Positions 22,995-33,474 are shown, numbered from the stretch's first letter. The stretch is DNA of 64,000 nt from Mycobacterium mantenii (GCF_010731775.1 NZ_AP022590.1:4960001-5024000), one strand, 5' to 3'. Numbers and translations: made by a program. The notes: generated by a model not told the origin, from the sequence alone.

Positions 22995-24137
22995 GTGAGC
23001 ACCGCCCACACCCGACTGGTCGCGCGGTGCTCGCTTGCTCTGATTTTGCTTGCGCCGCAAGGGTTTTGGTCCGCCCACGCCGACCCGGCGGCGCCCGCCC
23101 CCGAGCCCGTGCTGCAGCCGCTGGCGCCCGGGCAGGTGCTGCGGATCGGCCCGACCGCCGGAACCGGCACCCCGACCGGGGACTACGGCATCGGCGCGAC
23201 CGACCTGTGCGAGTTCGTCGAGTTCCCCGCCGAGCTGCTCCAAGTCTGCGGCGACAGCTTCGCGGGCCAGGGAGTCGGATTCGGCGGATGGTACGCACCC
23301 GTCGCGTTGCGCGTGGACACCTCCTCCGTCGACGACCCCGCCGGGGTGCGCTACACCGGGGTCACCGGGATCAGCAATCCGCTGCTGGCCGACGCCGCCC
23401 CGCCGGGGACCTCGCAGCTACCCGCCGGGGTGGTGCAGATCAACCGGCGCAACTACCTGCTGGTGACGACGACGAAAAACCTCGAGCCGCAGACCTCCCG
23501 ACTGGTGACCGCCGAACCGGCGCGCGCGGGCTGGCAGACCATCCCGGGATCAAAACGCCCCGCCTCCTATCAGGGCGGCTCGCAGACGCAGATCAGCGGC
23601 TACTACGACCCGATTCCCACCCCGGATTCGCCCGCCGGGTGGGTGTACATCGTCGCCGACAGCTTCACCCGCCGCGACCCGGTGGTGCTGTACCGGGCCA
23701 CTCCGCAGACGTTCACCGACCGGTCGCGGTGGCAGGGCTGGGCGGCCGGCCCGCAAGGCGGCTGGGGCAAGCCGCCGACGCCGCTGTGGCCGGACGCGGT
23801 GGGCGAGATGTGCATCCGGCAGATCGACGGCAAGGCGGTGCTGTCCTATTTCAACGCCGTCACGGGCAACATGGAGGTCCGGGTGGCCGACGACCCGACG
23901 ACGCTGGGCGACGCGCCGGTCACCACGGTGGTGCAGCACGACGAGTGGCCTGAGCCGGCGGAAAGCCTGCCGCCGCCCTACGACAACCGGCTCGCGCAAC
24001 CCTATGGCGGCTACATCTCACCCGGTTCTACGCTCGACGAGCTGCGAATCTTCGTGAGCCAGTGGGACACTCGCGCACGGGTGGCCGCGCCATACCGGGT
24101 GATTCAGTTCGCGGTCAACCCGCTGCGGCCCGAGTGA
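22995..24137 (+). CDS. Secreted protein of DUF4185-like beta-propeller type (Rv3707c-like)
   Basis: 380 residues from GTG 22995, 7 bp after asd. A signal peptide is visible (LVARCSLALILLAPQGFWSAHA, cleavage after AHA). The mature domain has repeated beta motifs with Trp/Tyr/Gly patches (CGDSFAGQGVGFGGWYAPVA; GWVYIVADSFTRRDPVVLYR; DGKAVLSYFNAVTGNMEVRV), consistent with a five-bladed propeller as in DUF4185 or glycosyl-hydrolase-like exported proteins. A sugar or cell-wall ligand is plausible but not shown. Positional equivalent of Rv3707c. It may be co-transcribed with ask-asd. Confidence 0.8.
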   Translation: MSTAHTRLVARCSLALILLAPQGFWSAHADPAAPAPEPVLQPLAPGQVLRIGPTAGTGTPTGDYGIGATDLCEFVEFPAELLQVCGDSFAGQGVGFGGWYAPVALRVDTSSVDDPAGVRYTGVTGISNPLLADAAPPGTSQLPAGVVQINRRNYLLVTTTKNLEPQTSRLVTAEPARAGWQTIPGSKRPASYQGGSQTQISGYYDPIPTPDSPAGWVYIVADSFTRRDPVVLYRATPQTFTDRSRWQGWAAGPQGGWGKPPTPLWPDAVGEMCIRQIDGKAVLSYFNAVTGNMEVRVADDPTTLGDAPVTTVVQHDEWPEPAESLPPPYDNRLAQPYGGYISPGSTLDELRIFVSQWDTRARVAAPYRVIQFAVNPLRPE

Positions 24138-24310
24138 GGGCCGGGCTTTCGGCTCGCGTTCAGACGCGTCGGGATCGAATGGTCCCGGCGGGGAGGGATT
24201 CAGCGGCTCCAGAGCGGCGTTTTTGTGCGCTGAGCGGGGGCTTTAGTTCACAGCTGCTACATAAGTAGCGCATAGCCATCACTACTGTTAACGGCTTCAT
24301 CATTTGTCTC

Positions 24311-24766
24311 ATGAGTGAAACATCTGAAACCCCCACTGTGCGGCACTCCACCGCAACTGCACCGGTCGCCGCGGAAGCGGCGGCGGCCTACCGGGCCCCG
24401 CGGGTCTTCCAACTCGCCGCGTGGGTCGCCATCGTCGCCGGGATCGTGTTCATCGTCGCGGTCATCTTCTTCACCGGCTTCATCCTCGGCCACCGCGGTG
24501 GCCATCACGGGCACCACCACAAGCACCACCACGCGATGGTGCACCACCGCGGTCCTGGCGGCCCGGGTAACTTCGGCGGCCCGGGTGCACCGGGCGGGCA
24601 GGGCGGACAGACCGGTCCGGGAGCCACCACAGCTCCTCCGGCCCCGTCGAGCGTGCGTCCCAGCGGCATGGCCCCCGGCCAGCTCCCGGCGTCGGTGTTC
24701 CACTCCGCGGCCACGTCGCACGGCGCACCGGGACACGCCCCGAGCGTCATCGTGCTGACCAACTGA
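24311..24766 (+). CDS. Small His-cluster, Gly/Pro-rich membrane protein (paralog 1)
   Basis: 151 residues. A short polar N-terminus is followed by one membrane segment (FQLAAWVAIVAGIVFIVAVIFFTGFILG, about residues 34-61). Right after it comes HRGGHHGHHHKHHHAMVHHR, a dense His cluster likely to bind metal, then a Gly/Pro/Ala-rich tail. It shares its N-terminus (MSET), membrane segment and layout with the gene at 24921, so the two are tandem paralogs, probably the Rv3706c/Rv3705A equivalents. Function unknown. A terminator hairpin follows at 24784. Confidence 0.82.
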   Translation: MSETSETPTVRHSTATAPVAAEAAAAYRAPRVFQLAAWVAIVAGIVFIVAVIFFTGFILGHRGGHHGHHHKHHHAMVHHRGPGGPGNFGGPGAPGGQGGQTGPGATTAPPAPSSVRPSGMAPGQLPASVFHSAATSHGAPGHAPSVIVLTN

Positions 24767-24783
24767 AAAACCGTTACCAACCA

Positions 24784-24823
24784 GTGGCCCGGCGCTCCAC
24801 GCGAGCGCCGGGCCACCTGTCTT
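24784..24823 (+). terminator. Intrinsic-type terminator hairpin
   Basis: Perfect 13-bp stem (GTGGCCCGGCGCT at 24784-24796 with its complement at 24804-24816), 7-nt loop, followed by CTGTCTTTT. It lies 17 bp after the stop of the first His-cluster gene, so that gene ends its own transcript and the second paralog (24921) needs its own promoter. Confidence 0.8.
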
Positions 24824-24920
24824 TTGGCATCACCGGCCTCTAACCGCCGCATCTCGATTCACAACAATTTTGTCGCCCAGGTCTGTTGGGGACCAGAAGT
24901 GCGGGGCAGTATGGCAAGAC

Positions 24921-25463
24921 ATGAGCGAGACACCCGAACCACGAGTTGAGCCGACCACCGAGGCGACCCCGGCCGCGCCCGTCGCCGCGCCACCACCGCC
25001 ACCCCCGCACCGGGTGAAGCCGCCGCGGCTGTACACGGCCGCGGCCTGGGTGGTGATCGTCGCGGGCATCGTCTTCATCCTTACGTCGGTGTTCTTCGTC
25101 GGCGCCTTCATCTGGAAGCACAACTACTACTGCCACCATCACCACCACGGCATGTTCCGCCCCGGCGGACCCGGACCGGGTAATGGGCCATGGGGAGGCC
25201 CGGGTGGCCCCGGGCCGGGGAACGGGCCCGGGGCGTACGGCGGTCCCGGTGGCTATGGACCGTGGTACGGCGGACCCGGTGGTCCGGGATCCGACAACGG
25301 GCCATGGGGATACGGGCCCGGCGGTCCGGGCTTGATCGTTCCGATGCCCCCCGGCGGCCCGGGCAGTCCCGGTGGACCGGTTGCCGGTCCGGGAGTCAGC
25401 GGTCCCGGGCAGCCGCCGCCGGGTATCAGCCCGGCCCCCAGCGCGCCCGCGCCACGCCCCTGA
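24921..25463 (+). CDS. Small His-cluster, Gly/Pro-rich membrane protein (paralog 2)
   Basis: 180 residues. A Pro/Ala/Glu-rich N-terminus, one membrane segment (LYTAAAWVVIVAGIVFILTSVFFVGAFIW, about residues 41-69), a YYCHHHHHGMF cluster directly after it, and a long tail of GGPGPGNGPWGGPG-type repeats. Layout and sequence match the gene at 24311. The juxtamembrane Cys plus five His could hold a metal ion. ATG at 24921 was chosen for the MSET start shared with its paralog. Function unknown. Confidence 0.82.
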   Translation: MSETPEPRVEPTTEATPAAPVAAPPPPPPHRVKPPRLYTAAAWVVIVAGIVFILTSVFFVGAFIWKHNYYCHHHHHGMFRPGGPGPGNGPWGGPGGPGPGNGPGAYGGPGGYGPWYGGPGGPGSDNGPWGYGPGGPGLIVPMPPGGPGSPGGPVAGPGVSGPGQPPPGISPAPSAPAPRP

Positions 25464-25522
25464 CAGCGCCGGCCTAAGTCACGCTCGAAATGGGTACTAG
25501 GACATGGTGTTGCCCAAATTTC

Positions 25523-25550
25523 TTGACCAAATCAAGATAAGGGGAATACT
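25523..25550 (+). promoter_or_regulatory. Possible katA promoter
   Basis: In the 217-bp gap before katA, TTGACC and, 16 nt on, AATACT resemble -35 and -10 elements of a housekeeping promoter. This region is markedly less GC-rich than its surroundings. It would give a 5' UTR of about 125 nt. A short GGGCCTCAGCCC hairpin lies near 25650. No factor-binding site is recognised. Confidence 0.35.
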
Positions 25551-25680
25551 CGATTGCAGGCCGGACGATCCGGGGACGCTCACTGCCGTACTGAAAATGC
25601 TTGATGCGTAAGCAGATTCGGTACCGCGGTGTGTGACCTCGGGTGGTGCGGGCCTCAGCCCGGTGACGAGGAGAGAGCTA

Positions 25681-27129
25681 ATGACGGAGCGTTTCACGAC
25701 CACTGACGCCGGTATCGCCGCGCCGAGCGACGATCAGTCGCTGACGATCGGCCCGGACGGCCCCATCCTGCTGCAGGACCACTACCTGATCGAGCAGATG
25801 GCCCAGTTCAACCGGGAACGCATCCCGGAGCGGCAGCCACACGCCAAGGGTGGCGGCGCCTTCGGGCACTTCGAGGTGACCAATGATGTAAGCAAATACA
25901 CCAGGGCCGCGGTGTTCCAGCCCGGCACCAAAACCGACATGCTGGCAAGGTTTTCCACCGTCGCCGGCGAGCGGGGCAGCCCAGACACCTGGCGGGACCC
26001 GCGTGGCTTCGCGCTGAAGTTCTATACCAGCGAAGGCAACTTCGACATGGTCGGAAATAACACGCCGGTCTTCTTCATGCGCGACCCGCTGAAGTTCCAG
26101 CACTTCATCCGGTCCCAAAAGCGTATGCAGGCAACGAATTTGCGCGACCACAACATGCAGTGGGACTTCTGGAGTCTTTCGCCCGAGTCGGCGCATCAGG
26201 TGACCTGGTTGATGGGTGACCGCGGGATCCCCAAGACCTGGCGCAACATGAACGGCTACAGCAGCCACACCTACAGCTGGATCAACGCCGCCGGCGAGAT
26301 CTTCTGGGTGAAGTACCACTTCATCACCGATCAGGGCATCGAGTTTTTAACCCAGGAGGACGCCGACCAGCTCGCGGGCGAGGACGGGGACTATCACCAG
26401 CGCGACCTGTACGAGGCGATCGAGGGCGGGGATCACCCGAGCTGGACGCTGAAGATGCAAATCATGCCCTACGAGGAGGCAAAGACCTACCGCTTCAACC
26501 CGTTCGATCTCACCAAGGTGTGGCCGCACAGCGACTACCCGCTGATCGACGTCGGCAAGATGACGCTGAACCGCAACGTCACCGACTACCACACCGAGAT
26601 CGAGCAGGCCGCGTTCGAGCCGAACAACACGGTGCCCGGCACCGGGTTGAGCCCGGACAAGATGCTGCAGGCCCGTGGCTTCTCCTACTCCGACGCGCAT
26701 CGCGCGCGGCTCGGGGCCAACTATCGGCAGATCCCGGTCAACGAGCCGAAGGTCGAGGTGAACAGCTACTCCAAGGACGGGGCCATGCGGATGAAGAACG
26801 TGTCCGACCCCGTCTACGCGCCCAACTCCTACGGCGGCCCGCACGCCGATCCGGCGCGCGCCGCCGAGATCCGCTGGCATGCCGATGGCGAGATGGTTCG
26901 CTCGGCGTACACGTTGCATGCCGAGGACGACGACTGGGGTCAGGCGGGCACCATGGTCCGCGAAGTCCTCGATGACGCGGCTCGGGATCGGCTGGCGCAC
27001 AACATCATCGGCCATGTCTCCAAAGGTGTTAAGGAGCCGGTGCTGTCTCGGGTGTTCGAGTACTGGCGCAACGTCGATCCCGATCTCGGAAAGAAGGTCG
27101 AGGACGGCGTCCGGGGCGACGGGGGCTGA
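25681..27129 (+). CDS. katA: Monofunctional haem catalase
   Basis: 482 residues; converts hydrogen peroxide to water and oxygen. Small-subunit (clade 3-like) catalase. Distal His54 lies in [17 protein letters not shown], the distal Asn in [14 protein letters not shown] (126/127), and the proximal haem Tyr336 in [35 protein letters not shown] is a family hallmark. The start ATG at 25681 follows GAGGAGAGAG. M. tuberculosis has no monofunctional catalase and relies on KatG, so this gene is an accessory trait relative to that species. It is flanked by membrane and secreted proteins; no regulator is adjacent. Confidence 0.96.
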   Translation: MTERFTTTDAGIAAPSDDQSLTIGPDGPILLQDHYLIEQMAQFNRERIPERQPHAKGGGAFGHFEVTNDVSKYTRAAVFQPGTKTDMLARFSTVAGERGSPDTWRDPRGFALKFYTSEGNFDMVGNNTPVFFMRDPLKFQHFIRSQKRMQATNLRDHNMQWDFWSLSPESAHQVTWLMGDRGIPKTWRNMNGYSSHTYSWINAAGEIFWVKYHFITDQGIEFLTQEDADQLAGEDGDYHQRDLYEAIEGGDHPSWTLKMQIMPYEEAKTYRFNPFDLTKVWPHSDYPLIDVGKMTLNRNVTDYHTEIEQAAFEPNNTVPGTGLSPDKMLQARGFSYSDAHRARLGANYRQIPVNEPKVEVNSYSKDGAMRMKNVSDPVYAPNSYGGPHADPARAAEIRWHADGEMVRSAYTLHAEDDDWGQAGTMVREVLDDAARDRLAHNIIGHVSKGVKEPVLSRVFEYWRNVDPDLGKKVEDGVRGDGG

Positions 27130-27161
27130 CCGCACCTCTCGGCGTTTGGCATGATCGCTGC

Positions 27162-27833
27162 ATGACCATGCGGGTTACGCGGGTTGCCCAGATGCGTGGG
27201 GCCGCGATGGCCGTCGGCTTGGCCGTGGTGGGTACGGTCGCGACTCCGGTCGCGGCCGCGCACCCCTCGGAGCCGGGCGTGGTCAACTATGCCGTCCTGG
27301 GCAAGGGGTCGGTCGGCAACATCGTCGGCGGGCCGATGGGGTGGGAGTCGGTGTTCACCCAGCCCGGGCAGGGTGACTGGGTGGACCTGCCGGAGTGCAA
27401 CAACTGGGCCGACATCGGCCTACCCGAGGTGTACAGCGATCCCGACCTGGCCTCCTTCAACGGAGCCCTCGCCCAGACGTCGGCCACCGACCAGACACAT
27501 CTGGTCAAACAGGCCGTCGGGGTGTTCGCCACCAACGAGGCCGCCGGTCGGGCCTTTCATCGGGTGGTGGATCGAACGGTCGGCTGCTCGGGACAGACGA
27601 CCGCGATCCACCTGGACAACGGCAGCACGCAGGTGTGGTCGTTCGATGGCGCACCGGCCGGCCCGGCCGACGCGAACTGGACCAAGCAGGAGGCGGGCAC
27701 CGACCGGCGCTGTTTCAATCAAACCAGGCTGCGTGAAAACGTGTTGCTGCAGGCGAAAGTGTGCCAATCCGGCAACGCCGGACCCGCGGTGAACGTGCTA
27801 GCTGGGGCGATGCAGAACGCGCTGGGTCAATAA
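27162..27833 (+). CDS. Secreted PknH-type sensor-domain protein (Rv3705c-like)
   Basis: 223 residues. Signal peptide MTMRVTRVAQMRGAAMAVGL... with cleavage near VAAA-HPS. The mature part has the layout of the extracellular PknH C-terminal sensor family: TSATDQTHLVKQAVGVFATNEAAGRAFHRVVDR, a Cys pair (VGCSGQ... and CFNQTRLRENVLLQAKVC), and Trp in QVWSFDGAPAG. No kinase domain is attached, so it may bind a ligand on its own in the periplasm. ATG at 27162; another in-frame ATG two codons later is equally possible. Equivalent of Rv3705c. Confidence 0.8.
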   Translation: MTMRVTRVAQMRGAAMAVGLAVVGTVATPVAAAHPSEPGVVNYAVLGKGSVGNIVGGPMGWESVFTQPGQGDWVDLPECNNWADIGLPEVYSDPDLASFNGALAQTSATDQTHLVKQAVGVFATNEAAGRAFHRVVDRTVGCSGQTTAIHLDNGSTQVWSFDGAPAGPADANWTKQEAGTDRRCFNQTRLRENVLLQAKVCQSGNAGPAVNVLAGAMQNALGQ

Positions 27834-27912
27834 TCGAGCGATCGGGTACCCGCCTTCCCGTGCAGTTGAAAGTGCGGGGAGGGGAATATGTCGGGGGCGT
27901 CTGATAGATGAA

Positions 27913-27931
27913 GCACTAGACGAAGTAGTGC
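27913..27931. promoter_or_regulatory. Inverted repeat upstream of egt operon
   Basis: GCACTA and TAGTGC are separated by 7 nt, 82 bp before the egtA start, in the 179-bp gap after the sensor-domain gene. The size (6-7-6) fits a dimeric regulator site. Upstream at 27860-27890 a G-U-rich hairpin may end the preceding transcript. The binding factor is not known. Confidence 0.4.
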
Positions 27932-28012
27932 CGAATATCGTTCGATTAGCTGCGCAGGGAAGCGGTCCGCAGGTGCACGTTCAGGCGTGCCCGGGCCCGA
28001 AGGGATCGTGAT

Positions 28013-29335
28013 ATGACGTTCGCGCCGATCACTGCTGCGGCCTCGCGCTCGGAGTCGCGGGCGGCCGGCGCCGACCCCACCCCGGAGCTGAACATCGCCG
28101 AGCTGCCCGACTCGGCGGCCGTCGCGCAATACATCGCCGAGGGATGTCTGGTCGACGCGCCGCTCGGCCGTATCGGCCTGGAGTTGGAGGCTCATTGCCA
28201 CGACCCGGCCGACCCGCACCGCAGACCCAGCTGGGACGAAATCGCCGGTGTGCTCGACGCGCTCCCCGCGTTGCCCGGTGGCAGCAGGATCACCGTGGAA
28301 CCGGGCGGCGCCGTGGAGTTGTCCGGGCCGCCCGCCGACGGGGTGGTTCCCGCCATCGACGCCATGCGCCGGGATCAGGCCGTCCTGCAGCCGGCGTTCA
28401 CCGCGGCCGGGTTGGGCCTGGTCTTCCTGGGCGCCGACCCGCTGCGCCCGCCCAAACGCATCAACCCCGGCGCCCGGTACCGGGCCATGGAGCGGTTCTT
28501 CGCCACCAGCGACTCCGGAGAAGCGGGCGCGGCGATGATGACGTCCACCGCCTCGATTCAGGTCAACCTCGACGCCGGGCCGCGAGACGGCTGGGCGGCG
28601 CGAGTGCGCCTGGCACATGCCTTGGGACCCACCATGATCGCCATCACCGCCAACTCGCCGATGCTGGTCGGCGACTTCACCGGCTGGGTGTCCAGCCGGC
28701 AGCGGGTGTGGGGCAGGATGGATTCGGCGCGCTGCGGCCCCATCCTGGGCGCCAGCGGCGTCGACCCGGGCACTGACTGGGCACGGTATGCGCTCAAGGC
28801 GCCGGTGATGCTGGTGCACAACCCCGACGCCGAGGCCGTCACGCATTGGGTGCCCTTCGCCGATTGGGTCGACGGCCGGGAACTGCTCGGGGATCGTCGT
28901 CCCAGCGTCGCCGACTTGGAGTACCACCTGACCACGCTGTTCCCGCCGGTGCGCCCCAGGCAGTGGCTGGAGATCCGTTACCTGGACAGCGTGCCCGACG
29001 CGCTGTGGCCCGCCGTGGCGTTCACTTTGGCGGCGCTGCTCGACGACCCGATCGCGGCCGACCTCGCGGCCGAGGCCGTCGAGCCCGTGGCCACCGCCTG
29101 GGACGTCGCGGCCCGGGTGGGGCTACGGGACCGGCGCCTGTACGCGGCGGCCAACGCGTGCGTGGCCATCGCCGCCGCGAAAGCGCCCGCCGGAATCCGC
29201 GATTCGATGCAGCGATTGGTCCGCCTGGTCGAACAGGGACGCTGTCCCGGCGACGATTTTTCCGACCGGGTGGTCGAGCGGGGCCTCGCGGCTGCGGTCT
29301 CGGAGGCGGCGCGTTGCTCGCAAGGGGAGCCGTGA
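28013..29335 (+). CDS. egtA: Glutamate-cysteine ligase EgtA
   Basis: 440 residues; makes gamma-glutamylcysteine, the sulfur donor for ergothioneine (annotated gshA in older genomes). GCS2-type ligase motifs: [18 protein letters not shown] (Glu/metal), [17 protein letters not shown] and [14 protein letters not shown]. First gene of egtABCDE, whose junctions overlap by 1-4 nt (GTGA with egtB). ATG at 28013 follows GAAGGGA ~7 nt upstream. Confidence 0.95.
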   Translation: MTFAPITAAASRSESRAAGADPTPELNIAELPDSAAVAQYIAEGCLVDAPLGRIGLELEAHCHDPADPHRRPSWDEIAGVLDALPALPGGSRITVEPGGAVELSGPPADGVVPAIDAMRRDQAVLQPAFTAAGLGLVFLGADPLRPPKRINPGARYRAMERFFATSDSGEAGAAMMTSTASIQVNLDAGPRDGWAARVRLAHALGPTMIAITANSPMLVGDFTGWVSSRQRVWGRMDSARCGPILGASGVDPGTDWARYALKAPVMLVHNPDAEAVTHWVPFADWVDGRELLGDRRPSVADLEYHLTTLFPPVRPRQWLEIRYLDSVPDALWPAVAFTLAALLDDPIAADLAAEAVEPVATAWDVAARVGLRDRRLYAAANACVAIAAAKAPAGIRDSMQRLVRLVEQGRCPGDDFSDRVVERGLAAAVSEAARCSQGEP

Positions 29336-30633
29336 CGGCGCGGGACGGGATCGCCGAGGACTTGGCGCGGACGCGAGAGCGGACGTTGCGTCTGGTCGAG
29401 TTTGACGACGCCGAACTCTGCCGGCAGTACGACCCGTTGATGAGCCCGTTGGTGTGGGATCTGGCGCACATCGGTCAGCAGGAAGAGCTGTGGCTGCTGC
29501 GGGGTGGGGACGCCACCCGGCCCGGTATGTTGCCGGCGGCGGTCGAGGGTCTCTACGACGCCTTCGTGCATTCCCGCGCCAGCCGCGTCGACCTGCCGCT
29601 GCTGTCGCCGGACAAGGCACGCGCATATTGCCGGACCGTGCGGTCCGCCGTGCTCGACGCGCTCGACGCGCTGCCCGACCCCGCCGGCGACGAGGCGGTC
29701 TTCGTGTACGCGATGGTGGTCAGTCATGAAAACCAGCACGACGAAACCATGCTGCAGGCCTTGAACTTGCGCGGCGGCCCACCGCTTCTGCATGAATCGT
29801 CGGTGCTGCCGTCCGGTCGGGACGGCCTGGCCGGCACGTCGGTGCTGGTGCCCGCCGGTGAGTTCGTGCTCGGTGTGGACGCGGCGAGCGAACCGTATTC
29901 GTTGGACAACGAGCGGCCGGCCCACGTCGTCGACCTGCCGGCGTTCCGGATTGGGAGGGTTCCGGTCACCAACGGCGAATGGCGGCAGTTCGTCGATGAC
30001 GGCGGCTACGACCAGCCGCGCTGGTGGTCGGAGCGCGGCTGGCAGCACCGCCGGGGCGCGGGTCTGACCGCGCCGCAGTTCTGGAGTTCCGACGGGGCGA
30101 CCCGCACCCGGTTCGGCCACATCGAGGACATCCCGGCCGACGAACCCGTCCAGCACGTCAGCTATTTCGAGGCCGAGGCCTACGCCGCCTGGGCCGGTGC
30201 CCGGCTGCCCACCGAGATGGAATGGGAGAAGGCCTGCACCTGGGACCCGTCCACCAACACCCGGCGAAGGTATCCCTGGGGAGAGCGCCGACCGGACGAA
30301 TCGCGGGCCAACCTGGGTGGCAGTGCCTTGCGGCCGGCGCCCGTCGGCGCCTACGCCGCCGGCGCTTCGGCCTACGGGGCCGAGCAGATGCTCGGCGAGG
30401 TGTGGGAGTGGACCATCTCCGCGCTGCGGCCCTGGCCGGGATTCGTCCCGATGCTGTACGAGCGGTATTCGCAACCGTTCTTTGACGGCGATTACCGGGT
30501 GCTGCGCGGCGGTTCGTGGGCCGTGGAGCCGGGCATCATGCGGCCGAGTTTCCGCAACTGGGATCACCCGTACCGGCGCCAGATCTTCTCCGGCGTCCGG
30601 TTGGCGTGGGACGTCCCCGGGGATTCCGCCTGA
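29332..30633 (+). CDS. egtB: Hercynylcysteine sulfoxide synthase EgtB
   Basis: 433 residues; non-haem iron enzyme joining gamma-Glu-Cys to hercynine with O2. N-terminal DinB-like part provides the three iron His ligands: LAHIGQQEE (H46) and SHENQHDE (H132, H136). The C-terminal formylglycine-generating-enzyme/C-lectin domain shows [29 protein letters not shown] and GEVWEWTIS through [12 protein letters not shown] start at 29332 overlaps egtA; the stop overlaps egtC as TGATG. Confidence 0.95.
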   Translation: MTARDGIAEDLARTRERTLRLVEFDDAELCRQYDPLMSPLVWDLAHIGQQEELWLLRGGDATRPGMLPAAVEGLYDAFVHSRASRVDLPLLSPDKARAYCRTVRSAVLDALDALPDPAGDEAVFVYAMVVSHENQHDETMLQALNLRGGPPLLHESSVLPSGRDGLAGTSVLVPAGEFVLGVDAASEPYSLDNERPAHVVDLPAFRIGRVPVTNGEWRQFVDDGGYDQPRWWSERGWQHRRGAGLTAPQFWSSDGATRTRFGHIEDIPADEPVQHVSYFEAEAYAAWAGARLPTEMEWEKACTWDPSTNTRRRYPWGERRPDESRANLGGSALRPAPVGAYAAGASAYGAEQMLGEVWEWTISALRPWPGFVPMLYERYSQPFFDGDYRVLRGGSWAVEPGIMRPSFRNWDHPYRRQIFSGVRLAWDVPGDSA

Positions 30634-31355
30634 TGTGCCGGCACCTGGGTTGGCTGGGGACTGATGTCACCATCTCCTCGCTGGTGCTCGACCCGCCGTT
30701 CGGGCTGCGGGTGCAGTCGTATGCGCCGCGGCGGCAAAAGCATTGCCTGCTCAACGCCGACGGTTGGGGCGTCGGGTTTTTCGACGCCTCCTCGCCAAGC
30801 TCCGCCGAGGGTGGGGTGCCGCGCCGCTGGCGCAGCCAGGCGCCACTGTGGGGAGATGTGTCGATCGATTCCGTCGCGCCCGCGCTGCGCAGCCACTGCG
30901 TGGTGGCCGCGGTGCGCTCGGCCACCGTCGGCATGCCGATCGAAATCAGCGCCACTGCACCTTTCACCGATGGGCAATGGCTGTTGTCGCACAACGGAGT
31001 AGTCGACCGAGCCCTGTTGCCGACGACATCGCGGGCCGAATCAGTCTGTGACAGCGCCATATTGGCGTCCGTTGTCTTCGAGCGCGGCCTCGACGCGCTG
31101 GGGGACACCGTCGCCGAGATAGGGGCGGCCGACGCCAACGCCCGGTTGAACATCTTGGCGGCCGACGGTTCCCGCATGCTGGCGACTGCCTGGGGGGACA
31201 CGCTGTCCATCCTGCGCCGCCCGGACGGTGTGGTGCTGGCCAGCGAACCCTACGACAACGACTCCGAGTGGGAGGACGTGCCGGACCGCCACCTTGTCGA
31301 AGTCACTGCGAATGGTGTCACGCTGACGCCGCTGGATCAGTCGAGAGGATCTTGA
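30633..31355 (+). CDS. egtC: Gamma-glutamyl hercynylcysteine sulfoxide hydrolase EgtC
   Basis: 240 residues; class II (Ntn) amidohydrolase removing glutamate from the EgtB product. The nucleophile is Cys2 (MCRHLGWLG), followed by the family blocks [26 protein letters not shown] and [11 protein letters not shown]. Between FFD and RRWRS there is a Ser/Pro/Gly-rich segment ([12 protein letters not shown]) about 7 residues longer than in M. tuberculosis EgtC as I recall it. Overlaps egtB and egtD by one nt each. Confidence 0.94.
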   Translation: MCRHLGWLGTDVTISSLVLDPPFGLRVQSYAPRRQKHCLLNADGWGVGFFDASSPSSAEGGVPRRWRSQAPLWGDVSIDSVAPALRSHCVVAAVRSATVGMPIEISATAPFTDGQWLLSHNGVVDRALLPTTSRAESVCDSAILASVVFERGLDALGDTVAEIGAADANARLNILAADGSRMLATAWGDTLSILRRPDGVVLASEPYDNDSEWEDVPDRHLVEVTANGVTLTPLDQSRGS

Positions 31356-32320
31356 TGACGCTGTCGCTGTCGAACCACTTGGCCGCCGACTCGGCGCACC
31401 ACGCGTTGCGCCGCGACGTGCTCGAGGGCCTACAGAAGACTCCAAAGACGTTGCCACCCAAATGGTTCTACGACTCCGTGGGCAGCGATCTGTTCGACCA
31501 GATCACCCGGTTGCCCGAGTACTATCCGACCCGCGCGGAGGCCGAGATCTTGCGCGCGCGTGCGGCCGAAGTCGCATCGGTCAGCGGCGCGGATACCCTG
31601 GTGGAATTGGGCAGCGGAACTTCAGAGAAGACCCGGCTGTTGCTCGACGCCCTGCGCGCACGGGGTTCGCTGCGCAGGTTCGTCCCGTTCGACGTCGACG
31701 CCAGCATCCTGTCGAGTGCCGCCGCGGCAATCCAGCAGGAATACGAGGGCGTCGAAATCAAGGCTGTCTGCGGCGATTTCGAAGAGCACCTGACCGAGAT
31801 CCCGGAAGGCGGGCGACGGCTGTTCGTGTTTCTGGGTTCGACGATCGGCAATCTGACGCCCGGACCGCGCGCGGAATTCCTCGCCGCGCTGTCCGCGCAG
31901 ATGCGGCCCGGGGACAGCCTGCTGCTGGGCACGGACCTGGTCAAGGACACCGAGCGGCTGGTGCGCGCCTACGACGACGCCGCCGGGGTGACGGCAGCGT
32001 TCAACCGCAATGTGCTCGCGGTGGTCAACCGCGAACTCGACGCGGATTTCGACGTCGACGCCTACCGGCACGTCGCCCGGTGGAACGCGGCCGAAGAACG
32101 CATCGAGATGTGGCTGCGATCCGACCGGCGCCAGCGGGTGCAGGTCGGCGCGCTCGAGCTGACCGTCGACTTCGAGGCCGGCGAGGAGATGCTGACCGAG
32201 GTGTCGTGCAAGTTCCACTCCGACAAGGTGACCTGCGAGTTGGCCGCCGCGGGATTGCGTCGCACCCGGTGGTGGACCGACGAGGCGGGCGACTTCGGGT
32301 TGTCGTTGGCCGTGAAGTGA
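31355..32320 (+). CDS. egtD: L-histidine N-alpha-methyltransferase EgtD
   Basis: 321 residues, the family length. SAM-dependent trimethylation of histidine to hercynine, the committed step of ergothioneine synthesis. Motifs: [23 protein letters not shown]-binding [31 protein letters not shown], and C-terminal [12 protein letters not shown] at 31355 shares one base with the egtC stop (TGATG). Overlaps egtE by 4 nt. Confidence 0.96.
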   Translation: MTLSLSNHLAADSAHHALRRDVLEGLQKTPKTLPPKWFYDSVGSDLFDQITRLPEYYPTRAEAEILRARAAEVASVSGADTLVELGSGTSEKTRLLLDALRARGSLRRFVPFDVDASILSSAAAAIQQEYEGVEIKAVCGDFEEHLTEIPEGGRRLFVFLGSTIGNLTPGPRAEFLAALSAQMRPGDSLLLGTDLVKDTERLVRAYDDAAGVTAAFNRNVLAVVNRELDADFDVDAYRHVARWNAAEERIEMWLRSDRRQRVQVGALELTVDFEAGEEMLTEVSCKFHSDKVTCELAAAGLRRTRWWTDEAGDFGLSLAVK

Positions 32321-33474
32321 CCGTCGGTAACGCGCTGGCCGACCAATGGCGGTCGGCCCGCCCGCCGATGGCCGGAATGCACCTGGACAACGCCGCCTGT
32401 TCACGGCAGAGCCTGGCGGTGATCGAGGCCACCGCGCAGCACGCCCGCAACGAGTCCGAAGTCGGCGGATACGTCGCGGCGGAGGCCGCCACACCGGTGC
32501 TCGACGCCGGCCGCGTCGCATTCGCCGCGCTGACCGGAATGTCCGATGCCGAAATGGTTTTCACCACTGGCTCGCTGAATGCCCTGGACCTTCTGCTGGG
32601 CAGCTGGCCGGCGGGCCGAAAAAGGTTGGCGTGCCTGCCCGGCGAATACGGACCCAACCTGGCCCTGATGGCCGCGCATGGGTTCGACCGGCAGCTGCTG
32701 CCGACCCTGGAAGACGGCCGGGTCGCGCTGGACGACGCGGCACTGGCCCTGGATACCGACCCGCCGGATCTGGTGCACCTGACAGCGGTGGCCAGCCATT
32801 GTGGTGTGGTGCAACCGGTTTCGATGATCGCCCAGCTATGCCGGGAACTGGAGCTGCCGCTCGTTGTCGACGCGGCACAGGCGCTGGGTCAGGCGGACTG
32901 CGCGGTGGGCGCCGATGTCACGTATTCGTCGTCGCGCAAGTGGATGGCCGGCCCGCGCGGTGTGGGGATGCTCGGGGTGCGCCGCGAGCTGATGGAAAGC
33001 CTGCACCCGAGGCTGGCCGCGCCGGACTGGGCCAGGAAAGACGGCTCGCCGACGGTGGCCGAACAGCTGGAATTCGGCGAAGCCAATGTCGCCGCGCGGG
33101 TGGGTTTTTCGCTGGCGCTCGGCGAGCACCTTGCGTACGGGCCTCAGGCCGTGCACGCACGCCTGGCCGAGCTGGGCGGTCTGAGCCGCACGGTGCTGGC
33201 CGATGTGGCAGGGTGGACGGTGGTCGAAGAGGTCGAAGAACCCAGTGCCATCACCACTTTGGCGCCGAACGACGGCGCCGACCCGCAGGGGGTGCGGGCC
33301 TGGCTGCTCGCCGAGCGGCGGATCCTGACCACCGTCGCCGGGGTGCAGCGCGCACCCCTGGAGCTGACCGGACCCGTGCTGCGGATCTCGCCGCATGTGG
33401 ATACCACGGCCGAAGACCTGGAGACCTTCGCCGAAGCGCTCATCGCCGCGACCGCGGCGACCTCGGCCGGCTAG
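32317..33474 (+). CDS. egtE: Ergothioneine biosynthesis PLP-dependent C-S lyase EgtE
   Basis: 385 residues; cleaves hercynylcysteine sulfoxide to ergothioneine with PLP. Class V aminotransferase fold: [27 protein letters not shown] (PLP Asp), and the Schiff-base Lys in [20 protein letters not shown] start at 32317 overlaps the egtD stop (GTGA). Last gene of the operon; its stop overlaps by 3 bp that of the convergent methyltransferase gene. Confidence 0.94.
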   Translation: MTVGNALADQWRSARPPMAGMHLDNAACSRQSLAVIEATAQHARNESEVGGYVAAEAATPVLDAGRVAFAALTGMSDAEMVFTTGSLNALDLLLGSWPAGRKRLACLPGEYGPNLALMAAHGFDRQLLPTLEDGRVALDDAALALDTDPPDLVHLTAVASHCGVVQPVSMIAQLCRELELPLVVDAAQALGQADCAVGADVTYSSSRKWMAGPRGVGMLGVRRELMESLHPRLAAPDWARKDGSPTVAEQLEFGEANVAARVGFSLALGEHLAYGPQAVHARLAELGGLSRTVLADVAGWTVVEEVEEPSAITTLAPNDGADPQGVRAWLLAERRILTTVAGVQRAPLELTGPVLRISPHVDTTAEDLETFAEALIAATAATSAG

